Assembly: GCA_041906305.1 (NCBI GenBank)
Contig: JAYRJL010000006.1
Span: 1-64,000, forward strand
From: SHVZ01 sp041906305
GTDB lineage: Bacteria > Pseudomonadota > Alphaproteobacteria > SHVZ01
Length of the DNA stretch: 64,000 nucleotides
Direction: 5' to 3'
Part shown: positions 35,915 through 45,134 of the stretch, piece after piece
Numbering within the stretch: the stretch's first letter is position 1
Layout of the letters: the number at the start of each line of letters is the position of its first letter
Notes under the pieces: model-generated
Told to the model about the DNA's origin: nothing
The model's input: the letters and a program-made list of their open reading frames with translations, nothing else
The model's database searches: none
Position numbers and translations under genes: made by a program

Positions 35915-38698
35915 CTACTTCCGGCGCCACCAGCCGCCGCGCTTCGGCGTGACCGTGGCGTCGCCGCCGATGACCTGCACCGGCGGATTTGGATCGATCG
36001 GAATCTGAGGCGCGCCCGGGACGTCGGCTCCCGCCGCGCGCGGCGACGCTTCCTGCGTCTCGAGCTGCTCGAACGCCGACAGGACCTGGTCGGCGACCGA
36101 GGTCGGCTGATAGGCGGGCTGGTAGGCCGGCTGATAGGCCGGCGGCTGAGGCGCAGGAGCGGCCGGCGGCGGCAGCGGCGCCGCGTCGGATGCCGGCGGC
36201 GGAGCCGCCGCCACCGGTGGCTGGTCTCCTTCCGGACGGGGATCCCCATCCTCGCGACGGCCGCGGCGGCGGCCGCCCCGGCGACCGCGGCGGCGACGGC
36301 GGCCACCCTCGCCTTCCTCGCCCTGGGGCCGGTTCACGCCCGGCAGTTCCGCCTGGTCGTCACCACCCTGATCCTGCTCGTCCTCGGCGTCGTCTTCCCG
36401 CGCCTCGGCGGGGGCGTGCTCATGCGACGGCGGCGCCTGCATCCCCTCCGGCTCGCCACCGGCTTCGCCGGGATGCCCGGGACGATCCCGATCGCCTCCG
36501 CGGCGGCGGCGACGACGACGGCGACGACGGCCGCGCTCCTCGCCACCCTCGCCTTCCGGACGTGCCTCCTGCTGCTGACGCGGCTCCGCCGAGCTTTCCT
36601 CGGCTTCCGCCTCGACCTCGCCGTCCTCGTCATCCTCGTCCGCCGGAACCGGCGGCGGCAGCGCCGCCTGCGGACGATGCTCGACCTGCTGGCTCTGCGG
36701 GTCGCGGATCTTCAGCCGCTCGATGCGGTGGTTCGGCGGAACCAGCGTGTCGTCCTGGCCGAGGAACACCTTCATGCCGTGACGCGCCTCGATGTCGGCG
36801 AGCGCGCCGCGCTTGTGGTTCAGGATGTAGAGCGCGACGTCGGCCGGGACGTAGACCATGATCTCGGCGGCGCGATGCTTCGCACCTTCCTCCTCGATCG
36901 CGCGGAGCACGTGCAGCGAGGTCGACTCGGTCGAGCGGATATGGCCGGTGCCCCCGCAATGCGGGCAGAGCGTGGTCGAGGCCTCGACCAGGCTCGGGCG
37001 CAGCCGCTGGCGCGACAGCTCCAGCAGGCCGAAGGCCGAGATGCGGCCGATCTGGATGCGCGCGCGGTCGTGGCGCATCGCATCCTTCAGGCGACGCTCG
37101 ACCTGGTGGTTGTGCCGGTTGTCCTCCATGTCGATGAAGTCGATCACGATGAGGCCGGCAAGATCGCGAAGGCGCAGCTGGCGGGCGACCTCGTCGGCCG
37201 CCTCCAGGTTGGTCTTGAGTGCGGTGTCCTCGATGTGCCGTTCGCGCGTGGCGCGGCCGGAGTTCACGTCGATCGCGACCAGCGCTTCCGTCTGGTTGAT
37301 GACGATCGAGCCGCCCGAACGCAGCGGCACCATCGGCGAGTGCATCGCGTCGAGCTGGGATTCGACCTGGGCCTTCTGGAAGAGCGGCAGACCGTCGTCC
37401 GCCTTGTACCGCTGCACGCGCTTGGCGTGTGACGGCATCAGCATCTTCATGAAGTCCTTGGCGGCCTTGTACTGCTCCTCGCCGTCGACCAGCACCTCGT
37501 CGATGTCGCGCGAATAGAGGTCGCGGATCGAGCGCTTGATCAGGTCTGCTTCGGCGTGGATCACGCAAGGCGCGGTCGAGGTCAGCGTCGTCTCGCGGAT
37601 CGAGTCCCAGAGGCGAACCAGGTAGTCGCAGTCGCGCTTGATCTCGGTCTTGGTGCGCTCGCTGCCGGCGGTGCGCACGATCAGCCCCATGCCCTCCGGA
37701 AGCTCCAGCTCGTCGATCATCGACTTGAGGCGCTTGCGGTCGGTGGCGTTGGTGATCTTGCGGCTGACGCCGCCGCCGCGCGCCGTGTTCGGCATCAGCA
37801 CGCAGTAGCGGCCGGCGAGCGAGAGATAGGTGGTCAGCGCCGCGCCCTTGGTACCGCGCTCTTCCTTGACCACCTGCACCAGCAGGATCTGCCGGCGCTT
37901 GATGACTTCCTGGATCTTGTAGTTGCGAAGCAGGCGCTGGCGACGGCGTGCAAGCTCTTCGTTGTCGTCGCCGCCGATGACTTCGACCTGGCTCTCGACC
38001 TGATCGGGCGTCGACGGCGCGCGATCGGACTCCGAACGCTCAGATTCGGTGCGCTCGGACTCGCCGTGGTCCGCTTCGGCCTGCTCGGCTTCCTGCGGGC
38101 GCTCGGCAGGCTCGGCGTCATAGAGCACCGCCGGTGTGGTTCCGACCGCCTCGGCAACCGACGGACCGGCATCGCTCTGCTCGTCGGGTGCGCTGGCGGC
38201 AGGCGGATTCTCGCCGGAAGCGATCGCCTCGGGCGCCGCCTCGTCCGCGGCAACCAGCGCTGCGGCCTCGCTTTCGACGGCGACGATCGCCTCGCCGTCG
38301 GCGGGGCGATCACGCCGCTCGCCGCGCCGGCCGCGGCCTCGACCTCCGCGCCGCTCATCGCGGTCGCGACGCCGTCCGCCGCCCTCGTGCCCCGTGCTCT
38401 CGCCGCGCTCGATCTTCGCCATCTCGGCGAGGAGCCGTTCGCGGTCGGCGACGGGGATCTGATAGTAGTCGGGATGGATCTCGCTGAAGGCGAGGAAACC
38501 GTGACGGTTTCCGCCGTAATCGACGAAGGCGGCCTGAAGCGACGGCTCGACCCTCGTCACCTTCGCGAGATAGATGTTCCCTTTGAGCTGCTTCTTAGTC
38601 GACGTTTCGAAGTCGAAGTCTTCCAGGCGATTGCCGGAAAGCACGACGACCCGGGTCTCTTCCGGGTGCGTCGCGTCGATGAGCATGCGTTTGGCCAT
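35915..38698 (-). CDS. rne: Ribonuclease E
   Basis: A 927-residue RNase E. Residues 1-100 begin the S1/RNase H-like part (MAKRMLIDATHPEETRVVVL). Residues about 100-255 are an Arg-rich then acidic insert within the S1 region. The catalytic aspartates are D477 (VAIDVNSGRATRERH) and D520 (LIVIDFIDMEDNRHN), 43 apart as in E. coli (D303, D346). The zinc link is C578-C581 (CPHCGGTGH). The C-terminal part is Arg- and Pro-rich with YQPAYQP repeats, the degradosome scaffold, ending KRGGWWRRK. It cuts single-stranded RNA for decay and rRNA/tRNA processing. The start MAKRML follows the family; upstream codons are leader. Confidence 0.97.
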   Translation of the reverse strand: MAKRMLIDATHPEETRVVVLSGNRLEDFDFETSTKKQLKGNIYLAKVTRVEPSLQAAFVDYGGNRHGFLAFSEIHPDYYQIPVADRERLLAEMAKIERGESTGHEGGGRRRDRDERRGGRGRGRRGERRDRPADGEAIVAVESEAAALVAADEAAPEAIASGENPPAASAPDEQSDAGPSVAEAVGTTPAVLYDAEPAERPQEAEQAEADHGESERTESERSESDRAPSTPDQVESQVEVIGGDDNEELARRRQRLLRNYKIQEVIKRRQILLVQVVKEERGTKGAALTTYLSLAGRYCVLMPNTARGGGVSRKITNATDRKRLKSMIDELELPEGMGLIVRTAGSERTKTEIKRDCDYLVRLWDSIRETTLTSTAPCVIHAEADLIKRSIRDLYSRDIDEVLVDGEEQYKAAKDFMKMLMPSHAKRVQRYKADDGLPLFQKAQVESQLDAMHSPMVPLRSGGSIVINQTEALVAIDVNSGRATRERHIEDTALKTNLEAADEVARQLRLRDLAGLIVIDFIDMEDNRHNHQVERRLKDAMRHDRARIQIGRISAFGLLELSRQRLRPSLVEASTTLCPHCGGTGHIRSTESTSLHVLRAIEEEGAKHRAAEIMVYVPADVALYILNHKRGALADIEARHGMKVFLGQDDTLVPPNHRIERLKIRDPQSQQVEHRPQAALPPPVPADEDDEDGEVEAEAEESSAEPRQQQEARPEGEGGEERGRRRRRRRRRRGGDRDRPGHPGEAGGEPEGMQAPPSHEHAPAEAREDDAEDEQDQGGDDQAELPGVNRPQGEEGEGGRRRRRGRRGGRRRGRREDGDPRPEGDQPPVAAAPPPASDAAPLPPPAAPAPQPPAYQPAYQPAYQPTSVADQVLSAFEQLETQEASPRAAGADVPGAPQIPIDPNPPVQVIGGDATVTPKRGGWWRRK

Positions 38699-39127
38699 TA
38701 GGCGCGATCTCCACGCGGCCTGGGCCGAGACGCTCGTTGGACGGGCGTCGGCCATAGCCGCGGATAAGGATGTGAACGTGATTGCGACGCAGCCGCCCGG
38801 CATTCCCCTCGCGACCATCAGCCTCCACCCGCAGCGCGGAGCGCGGGACACGGAAGCTCGGAAGGTGGGTAGGACGCTGCATCAAGCGATAACTGGTGGC
38901 CCTTCGGGGGCCTCTACGACTTTGGTTGCGGCCGGTCAGGCGAGGGTCCCGGCGACGTTTGGACGTCGGCGGTCGGCCACGGGCCTCCGGCTGGTCGATA
39001 CATAGTCCGGTTTTCCACACCCGACAACGACCTTGTGGACGTGTTGTTACGGGGCGCGGCGGTCAAAGGACTTCTCGCCACCGGGACTCGGCATGTATAT
39101 GGGGGTTTGGGCGGCATTGGTCACAAT
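38699..39127 (-). other. 429-bp divergent spacer: rne leader and amidase upstream region
   Basis: No gene is supported. It holds the predicted rne promoter at 38999-39027 and about 290 nt of rne leader. Inside that leader is a hairpin with GGCCC/GGGCC arms at 38898-38912. On the plus side no clear promoter for the amidase was found. Confidence 0.6.
38999..39027 (-). promoter_or_regulatory. Predicted rne promoter
   Basis: Minus strand TTGTCG (39027-39022), 17-bp spacer, TATGTA (39004-38999). Start near 38992 gives a leader of about 294 nt, comparable to the long autoregulatory rne leader of E. coli. Confidence 0.5.
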
Positions 39128-40339
39128 ATGTATCCGAATCGGTGGTGGCTCTGGGCGTCGGCGGTGCTCCTGGCTTGGCTCGTCGCCGGGTCGGCCTCGG
39201 CCCAGATCGTCGTCAGCCGCCTCCATCTCGTCACTGGGCCAGAGCGCGCCCGGATCACGCTCGACCTGAGCCAGAAGGTCGAGCCGCACACCTTCCTGCT
39301 GGCCGATCCCTACAGGGCCGTCGTCGACCTGCCGCAGGTGGCTTTCCGCTGGGCCGAGGCGCCGCCGGCACCGCCCGACGGGCCGGTCGCGGGTTTCCGC
39401 CACGGCCTGTTCAAGCCCGGCACCTCGCGTCTGGTCGTCGATCTCCGCCAGCCGATGCAGATCGTGCAGGCGCAGGTCGCCGCCCCCTCCGGCGGGCAGG
39501 GCTGGCGGCTCGTCCTCGACTTGGCGCCGATCACCCGCGATGCCTTCCTTGCGGCCGTCGGCGCACCGCCCGCGACGGCCGCGGCGCCACCGCCCAGGCC
39601 GCCGCACCCCGCCCAGGACGGGCAGATGCCTCGCCGCACGGATGGCCGCCGGACCGTGGTGCTGGACCCCGGCCATGGCGGCATCGATCCCGGCGCCACC
39701 GGCGTCGGCGGCATCCGCGAAAAGGCGCTGACGCTGGAGATCGCGCAAGACCTGAAGCGCGTCCTCGAGGCGAGCGGACGCTATCACGTGGTGCTGACGC
39801 GCACCGACGACAGCTTCATCCGGCTTCGCGAGCGTATCCAGATCGCACGCCAGGCCCGCGGCGAGATCTTCCTGTCGCTCCATGCCGACGCGCTTTCCGA
39901 CACCAACTTCCGCGGCATGACGATCTACACCCTTTCCGACAAGGCGTCCGACGCCGAGGCGGAGGCGCTGGCCCAGCGCGAGAACAAGGCCGAGCTCATC
40001 GCCGGCGTCGACCTGACCGACGAGTCGCCCGAGGTCGCCAGCATCCTGATCGACCTCGCCCAGCGCGAGACCATGAACCTGTCGGCAAGGCTGGCCGGGC
40101 ACCTGGTGCAGGAGCTGTCGAAGGAGGCGCATCTGCTCAGGAACGGGCATCGCTTCGCCGGTTTCGCGGTGCTGAAGGCGCCGGACGTGCCGTCGGCGCT
40201 CGTGGAGCTCGGATATCTCTCGAACCGCCAGGATTCCCAGCAACTTGCCCAGCCGGTCTACCGCCGGCGGGTCGGCCAGGCGATCCTTCGCGCGCTCGAC
40301 CAGTTCTTCAGGTCCCGTCCCGGCGCCCGCGCCGGCTAA
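39128..40339 (+). CDS. N-acetylmuramoyl-L-alanine amidase (AmiC-like, AMIN plus Amidase_3)
   Basis: A 403-residue exported protein. Residues 1-25 form a signal peptide (MYPNRWWLWASAVLLAWLVA, then GSASA before QIVV). An AMIN domain follows (residues 26-150) and then the zinc amidase: VVLDPGHGGIDPGATGV with the zinc histidine, LTRTDD, LSLHADA with the second histidine, and VPSALVELGYLSN with the catalytic glutamate. It cleaves septal peptidoglycan cross-bridged peptides from muramic acid during daughter-cell separation. ATG 39128 is preferred over 39035 because it gives the signal peptide. It is 137 bp before the PBP1a gene. Confidence 0.92.
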   Translation: MYPNRWWLWASAVLLAWLVAGSASAQIVVSRLHLVTGPERARITLDLSQKVEPHTFLLADPYRAVVDLPQVAFRWAEAPPAPPDGPVAGFRHGLFKPGTSRLVVDLRQPMQIVQAQVAAPSGGQGWRLVLDLAPITRDAFLAAVGAPPATAAAPPPRPPHPAQDGQMPRRTDGRRTVVLDPGHGGIDPGATGVGGIREKALTLEIAQDLKRVLEASGRYHVVLTRTDDSFIRLRERIQIARQARGEIFLSLHADALSDTNFRGMTIYTLSDKASDAEAEALAQRENKAELIAGVDLTDESPEVASILIDLAQRETMNLSARLAGHLVQELSKEAHLLRNGHRFAGFAVLKAPDVPSALVELGYLSNRQDSQQLAQPVYRRRVGQAILRALDQFFRSRPGARAG

Positions 40340-40476
40340 ACGTCGCACTCCCCGGGAGTTGTTTTGCCGGCACCCGCCGGATCGACTAGCATCGTCATCA
40401 TCCGGCCGTATTCGGGAACCATGGTCCCCGGTGCCGGTTCTCTTTCAAAACGTCCCCCCTGGGTGCCTATCAGCCC

Positions 40477-42867
40477 ATGCGCATTCTCGCCGCTCTGGCG
40501 CTCTTCGGCATTGTGGTCGCCGCCGGCGGCACCTTCTACGTGCTCTGGCATTTCGGCCGCGGCCTTCCGGAATACTCCCAGCTCGCCGACTACCAGCCGG
40601 CGGTGGTGACGCGCGTCCATGCGGGCGACGGCCGGCTGATGGCGGAGTACGCCACCGAGAAGCGCGTATTCGTGCCGCTGGAGGCGATCCCCAAGCGCGT
40701 GGTCAAGGCCTTCATGGCCGCCGAGGACAAGAACTTCTACAGCCATCCCGGCGTCGACGTGTTCGCGACCGCGCGTGCGGTCGTCCAGAACATCACGATG
40801 ATCGCCAACAACCAGAACCGCCGGCCGATCGGCGCCTCGACGATCACCCAACAGGTCGCGCGCAACTTCCTCCTCACCGACGAGCTGTCGCTCGATCGCA
40901 AGGCCAAGGAAGCGATCCTCGCCTTCCGCATCGAGCAGGTGCTGACGAAGGATCGGATCCTCGAGCTCTATCTCAACGAGATCAATCTCGGCTTCCGCGC
41001 CTACGGCGTCGGCGCCGCGGCGCTCAACTACTTCGACAAGTCGCTCGACGACCTGACGCTGGGCGAGGCCGCCTACCTGGCGGCGCTGCCGAAGGCGCCC
41101 AACCGCTACAACCCGCTCCGCAACATGGGCGCGGCGCAGGGCCGCCGCGACTGGGTTCTCGATCAGATGGTCGAGGCCGGGTACATCAAGCCGGAAGAAG
41201 CCGTCGCGGCGAAGGCCGAGACGATCACCGTCCGCCGCCGCGACGACCAGGACATCGTCCGCGGCGCCGACTACTTCGCCGAGGAGGTCCGGCGCGAGTT
41301 GGTCCAGCGCTACGGCGAGAAGGCGGTCTATGCCGGCGGACTCTCGGTCCGCACGACGCTCAATCCCCAACTGCAGGTCTACGCCGACCGCGCGCTCCGC
41401 AACGGCCTCATCTCCTACGACCGCCGCCACGGCTGGCGCGGCGCGATCCAGAAGATCGAGATCGGCGCCGGCTGGGAGCAGCGTCTGGCGCAGGTGCCGG
41501 CTCCCGCCGGCACAACCGACTGGCAGATGGCGGTGGTGCTGGGGATCGATCGCGAAGGCGCAACCATCGGCTTCGTCGACGGCAACAAGGGCCGGCTGCC
41601 GCTTGCGGAAATGCGCTGGGCCCGCGAGGCGCGCCCCGAGCAGAAGCTCGGCCCGGCGGTCGAGCGCCCCGATCAGGTGGTGAAGACCGGCGACGTCGTC
41701 CTCGTCGAGCACGTCGACACCCACTACGCGCTCCGGCAGGTGCCTGCGGTCAGCGGCGCGCTTGTCGCTCTCGACCCGCACACGGGCCGCGTACTGGCGA
41801 TGTCGGGCGGCTGGTCGTTCGAGGCGAGCCAGTTCAACCGCGCCACCCAGGCCCAGCGCCAGCCGGGCTCGTCGTTCAAGCCGTTCGTCTATATGGCGGC
41901 GCTCGACCAGGGCTATACGCCGTCGACGATCGTCCTCGACTCGCCCGTCTCGGTGCCGCAAGGACCCGGGCTGCCGAACTGGACGCCGCGGAACTATTCG
42001 GGCGACTCCCTGGGTCCGGTGCCGATGCGCGTCGGCATCGAGAAGAGCCGAAACCAGATGACGGTGCGCATCGGGCTCGACATCGGCATCAACCGCGTCG
42101 CCGAGTACGCCGCCGCCTTCGGCATCAACCCGAACCTGCCGCGCCACATGTCGATGGTGCTCGGCGCCGGCGAGACCACCGTGCTCCGCCACACCGCCGC
42201 CTACGGCATGATCGTCAACGGCGGCAAGAAGATCGTGCCGACGCTGATCGATCGCGTCGACGACCGCAACGGCAAGACGCTGTTCCGGCACGACACGCGC
42301 CCCTGCGCCAACTGCAGCAACATCGCCTGGTCGAACCAGGCCGCGCCGATCATCCCGGACACCCGGCCGCAGATCGAGGATCCGGTCACCGCGTATCAGA
42401 TGGTGTCGATGCTCCAGGGCGTCGTCGAGCGCGGCACCGGCGTCAGCATCCGCGAGCTCGGCCGGCCGCTCGCCGGCAAGACCGGCACCAGCAACGACGC
42501 CAACGACACCTGGTTCATGGGCTTCTCGCCCGACCTGACGGTCGGCATCTTCGTCGGCTTCGACCAGCCGAAGAGTCTCGGCGACCGCGAGACCGGCTCG
42601 TCCGTCTGCGTGCCGATCTTCAAGGAGTTCATGGGCGAGGCGTTGAAGGATACGCCGAAGACGCCGTTCCGTATCCCGCAGGGCATCCGGCTGGTGCGCA
42701 CCAATCCGGAGACCGGCAAGCTGGCCCGCGCCGGAGAGAAGGTCATCTTGGACGCGTTCCGCCCCGGCAGCGAGCCGACGACGACGGATTCGTCCGAGTC
42801 CGAGGGCGGCTTCAGCACGTCGCCGGTACCGGCCAGCGCCCCTTCGTCGAGCGGCGGCCTCTACTAG
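40477..42867 (+). CDS. mrcA: Penicillin-binding protein 1A (bifunctional)
   Basis: A 796-residue class A PBP. An N-terminal membrane anchor (residues 3-23) precedes the glycosyltransferase domain with catalytic Glu83 in AAEDKNFYSHPGVD and NEINLGFRAYGVGAAAL. After an OB-like linker comes the transpeptidase with SSFK (Ser465), SRN (524-526) and KTGTSND (668-674). It polymerises and cross-links peptidoglycan in the periplasm. The C-terminus is a Ser-rich tail. It overlaps the convergent olsA-like gene by 4 bp at the stop codons. Confidence 0.96.
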   Translation: MRILAALALFGIVVAAGGTFYVLWHFGRGLPEYSQLADYQPAVVTRVHAGDGRLMAEYATEKRVFVPLEAIPKRVVKAFMAAEDKNFYSHPGVDVFATARAVVQNITMIANNQNRRPIGASTITQQVARNFLLTDELSLDRKAKEAILAFRIEQVLTKDRILELYLNEINLGFRAYGVGAAALNYFDKSLDDLTLGEAAYLAALPKAPNRYNPLRNMGAAQGRRDWVLDQMVEAGYIKPEEAVAAKAETITVRRRDDQDIVRGADYFAEEVRRELVQRYGEKAVYAGGLSVRTTLNPQLQVYADRALRNGLISYDRRHGWRGAIQKIEIGAGWEQRLAQVPAPAGTTDWQMAVVLGIDREGATIGFVDGNKGRLPLAEMRWAREARPEQKLGPAVERPDQVVKTGDVVLVEHVDTHYALRQVPAVSGALVALDPHTGRVLAMSGGWSFEASQFNRATQAQRQPGSSFKPFVYMAALDQGYTPSTIVLDSPVSVPQGPGLPNWTPRNYSGDSLGPVPMRVGIEKSRNQMTVRIGLDIGINRVAEYAAAFGINPNLPRHMSMVLGAGETTVLRHTAAYGMIVNGGKKIVPTLIDRVDDRNGKTLFRHDTRPCANCSNIAWSNQAAPIIPDTRPQIEDPVTAYQMVSMLQGVVERGTGVSIRELGRPLAGKTGTSNDANDTWFMGFSPDLTVGIFVGFDQPKSLGDRETGSSVCVPIFKEFMGEALKDTPKTPFRIPQGIRLVRTNPETGKLARAGEKVILDAFRPGSEPTTTDSSESEGGFSTSPVPASAPSSSGGLY

Positions 42868-43637
42868 CCCTTCAGCGCCCCGGCGACGCCGCCGGAAACC
42901 ACCTCGTGGCAATGTCGCGCCAGATCCTTCCGCGTGGCGAAGTCCGCTGCCGTGACCGGCGCGTGGAAGGCGACATCGACGGTCATCCGTCCAAGCCCCA
43001 GCAGCGTGAACAGGTGCGGCGCCAGGTCCATGTCGCCGTACCAGGCGACGAACGGGCGTAGCGCCCGGCCCATCGGCATGCCGTCGAGGCGCGAGTAGCC
43101 GATCGAGACCGGCTGGATCGGCAGGTCGGAGCTGGTCTGCAGCGCCGCGAACAGGGCGCTCTTGAACGGCAGCACGCGATTGCCGTCGTTGCTGGTGCCT
43201 TCCGGAAAGAGGATCAGGTTGTCGCCGCCCGCGAGGCGCCGGGCGATGTGGTCACGCTCGTTGGCGCTGGCGCCGCGGCGACGCTCGACGAAGGCCGTCC
43301 GCTGCAGCTTCGCGAGCAGGCCGAACAACGGCCAGCCGGCGACCTCGCGCTTGGCGACGAAGCAGCCTTCGATCAGGCCGCCGAGAACGGTGATGTCGAG
43401 ATAGCTCGAGTGGTTGACGACGAAAAGCGTCGGCCGGCCCGCGTTCGGTGCGCCGTGAACCCGCACGTCGATGCCGATCGGACGCCACAGCGAACGATGA
43501 TAGAAGCGCGGCAGCCGCTCCTTCAGGCGCCCGGGAAGCGCCACCGCCGCGATCTGCACCGGCAGCAGGATCGCCGTCCAGCCGAGATAGACGAAGAGCC
43601 GGAACGATGCGAGCCAGGACGAGCCGATCCGCGCCAC
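42864..43637 (-). CDS. olsA: Lysophospholipid acyltransferase, OlsA-like
   Basis: A 257-residue PlsC-family protein. The acyltransferase motifs are NHSSYLDITVLGG (H-x4-D), a RGAS block, and FPEGTSNDGNRVLPF. An N-terminal hydrophobic stretch (residues 8-35) probably anchors it to the membrane. Lying 6 bp after olsB on the same strand, it is best read as OlsA, which O-acylates lyso-ornithine lipid. A general 1-acylglycerol-3-phosphate acyltransferase remains possible. It is convergent with mrcA. Confidence 0.85.
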   Translation of the reverse strand: MARIGSSWLASFRLFVYLGWTAILLPVQIAAVALPGRLKERLPRFYHRSLWRPIGIDVRVHGAPNAGRPTLFVVNHSSYLDITVLGGLIEGCFVAKREVAGWPLFGLLAKLQRTAFVERRRGASANERDHIARRLAGGDNLILFPEGTSNDGNRVLPFKSALFAALQTSSDLPIQPVSIGYSRLDGMPMGRALRPFVAWYGDMDLAPHLFTLLGLGRMTVDVAFHAPVTAADFATRKDLARHCHEVVSGGVAGALKG

Positions 43638-43643
43638 CGATCC

Positions 43644-44504
43644 TCAGGCCTCGGGAGTGGAGCGATCGCGCTCGTAGTGCTTGTGATACTTTGCCGTCAC
43701 CAGGTCGGTCTTGACGATGATGCAGACGTCGGTGGTGTTGAACTGATGATCGATCACCGCGCCGTCGCCGACGAAGCCGCCCAGGCGGAGATAGCCCTTG
43801 ATCAATGGTGGCAGCTCGGCGATCGCCTTCTGCGTATCGATTTGTTCCTTCGCCATCAGCGCCATCTCGACGCGGCGGCTTTCGATCGCGCGCGGCCTGA
43901 GGGCCGGCGGCGCCAGATGGTGGTGATAGAGATAGGAGAGCGGCAGGCGGAGTGCACCGATGTCGGTGCCCGGCAGGCTGGCGCAACCGAACATCAGATC
44001 TATTCGATGGTGGAAGACATAGGCCGCTATGCCGCGCCACAGGAGCTGCATGGCGGCACGCGTACGATACCCCTCCGCGACGCAGGAGCGGCCGAGCTCC
44101 AGGATCTCGCCCGGATAGTCCAGCAGCGGGGAGATGTCGTACTCATCGGCCGAATAGAAACGTCCGTAGCGCCGGGCCGCGGCGCGGCGGATCAGGCGGT
44201 AGGTCCCGACCACCGCGCCCGAGGTGAGGTCGACGACCAGCAGATGGTCGCAGACCCGATCAAAATCGTCGAAGTCGCTGGCCGAGGCGAGCATGTCCGC
44301 CGTCGGGCGCGCCGCCATCTCTTCATAAAAGATTCGATAGCGAAGTCGCTGCGCCGCAGCGACCTCGTCCTCGTTGCGGGCGAGCCTGACCTCGAGGTCC
44401 CCTTGGCGGACCGCCTCAAAGGCATCCGCGGGGTCGAAGATCGGCGGCATGGCAACCGGATTGGACGCAGGCTCGATCACGGCTCTCACATCGTAAGCGG
44501 TCAT
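43644..44504 (-). CDS. olsB: L-ornithine N-acyltransferase OlsB
   Basis: A 286-residue GNAT-fold acyltransferase of the OlsB/hemolysin-like type. Visible: RLARNEDEVAAAQRLRYRIF, LLDYPGEILELGRSCVAEGY, and the C-terminal KGYLRLGGFVGDGAVIDHQF, all characteristic of OlsB. It attaches a 3-hydroxyacyl chain from ACP to ornithine, the first step of ornithine-lipid synthesis. It is coupled to the olsA-like gene (6 bp). The upstream region has an inverted repeat 40 bp before the start. Confidence 0.88.
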   Translation of the reverse strand: MTAYDVRAVIEPASNPVAMPPIFDPADAFEAVRQGDLEVRLARNEDEVAAAQRLRYRIFYEEMAARPTADMLASASDFDDFDRVCDHLLVVDLTSGAVVGTYRLIRRAAARRYGRFYSADEYDISPLLDYPGEILELGRSCVAEGYRTRAAMQLLWRGIAAYVFHHRIDLMFGCASLPGTDIGALRLPLSYLYHHHLAPPALRPRAIESRRVEMALMAKEQIDTQKAIAELPPLIKGYLRLGGFVGDGAVIDHQFNTTDVCIIVKTDLVTAKYHKHYERDRSTPEA

Positions 44505-44543
44505 GGATCGTCCTCCCGGTCAGAATGTCTCTAGACCGGGTCC

Positions 44544-44561
44544 GTGACAATACGATGTCAC
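44544..44561 (-). promoter_or_regulatory. Inverted repeat upstream of olsB
   Basis: GTGACA, 6-nt spacer ATACGA, TGTCAC, 40 bp before olsB. Symmetric and candidate operator. It does not match the direct-repeat Pho box, although olsB is phosphate-controlled in some rhizobia. Confidence 0.4.
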
Positions 44562-44591
44562 ATATAAGTCCTCGGGCTTTCAGCCCAAGGC

Positions 44592-45023
44592 CTAGCCGCG
44601 TGATTTGCGCTCGCCCTTGGCGATCGGAACGCCGTAGAGCTCCAGCCGGTGGTCGACCAGCTTGAAGCCCAGCTTCTCGGCGATCTCGCGCTGCAGTCGC
44701 TCGACCTGCTCGTTGCGGAACTCGATGACCTTGCCGGTCTCCACGTCGATCAGGTGATCGTGGTGGGATTCCGGCACCTCCTCGTAGCGGGCGCGGCCGT
44801 CGCCGAAGTCATGGCGCTCGAGGATGCTCGCCTCCTCGAACAGGCGGACGGTGCGGTAGACGGTGGCGATCGAGATGCGCGGATCGATCTCGGAAGCGCG
44901 CCTGTGCACCTGCTCGACGTCGGGATGGTCCTGGGCGTCGGACAGCACGCGCGCGATCACGCGACGCTGCTCCGTCATCCTCAGTCCCTTCTTGATGCAA
45001 AGATCCTCGATCTTCGAAGCCAC
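44592..45023 (-). CDS. fur: Fur-family metalloregulator (Fur/Mur type)
   Basis: A 143-residue regulator with a GTG start behind AGGGG. Winged-helix residues 1-80 include TEQRRVIARVLSDAQDHPDV and DPRISIATVYRTVRLFEEA. The metal site shows HHDHLIDVETGKVIEF: the cysteines found in E. coli Fur at this point are absent, as in alphaproteobacterial Fur/Mur, which often respond to manganese. The only cysteine is C9. No heme-regulatory motif of Irr is seen. It probably controls metal uptake genes located elsewhere. Confidence 0.88.
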   Translation of the reverse strand: MASKIEDLCIKKGLRMTEQRRVIARVLSDAQDHPDVEQVHRRASEIDPRISIATVYRTVRLFEEASILERHDFGDGRARYEEVPESHHDHLIDVETGKVIEFRNEQVERLQREIAEKLGFKLVDHRLELYGVPIAKGERKSRG

Positions 45024-45134
45024 GGTCGCCCCTGTTCCTCATTCCTATTCGCCAAAGGCGATTATTGCGCCGATCCGCGGGCGCTTTTGCGACTGACCCT
45101 TAATTGCGCCAGCCTCAGGGCCGGCAGCTGCGCG

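Noticed and set aside
36110..36150. Short tandem repeat in the rne 3' part as a microsatellite
   Set aside because: It encodes the YQPAYQP repeats of the disordered C-terminal scaffold, ordinary for RNase E.
40336..42912. An 858-codon minus-strand frame opposite mrcA
   Set aside because: mrcA has all catalytic motifs of PBP1a on the plus strand; the opposite frame has no family sequence.
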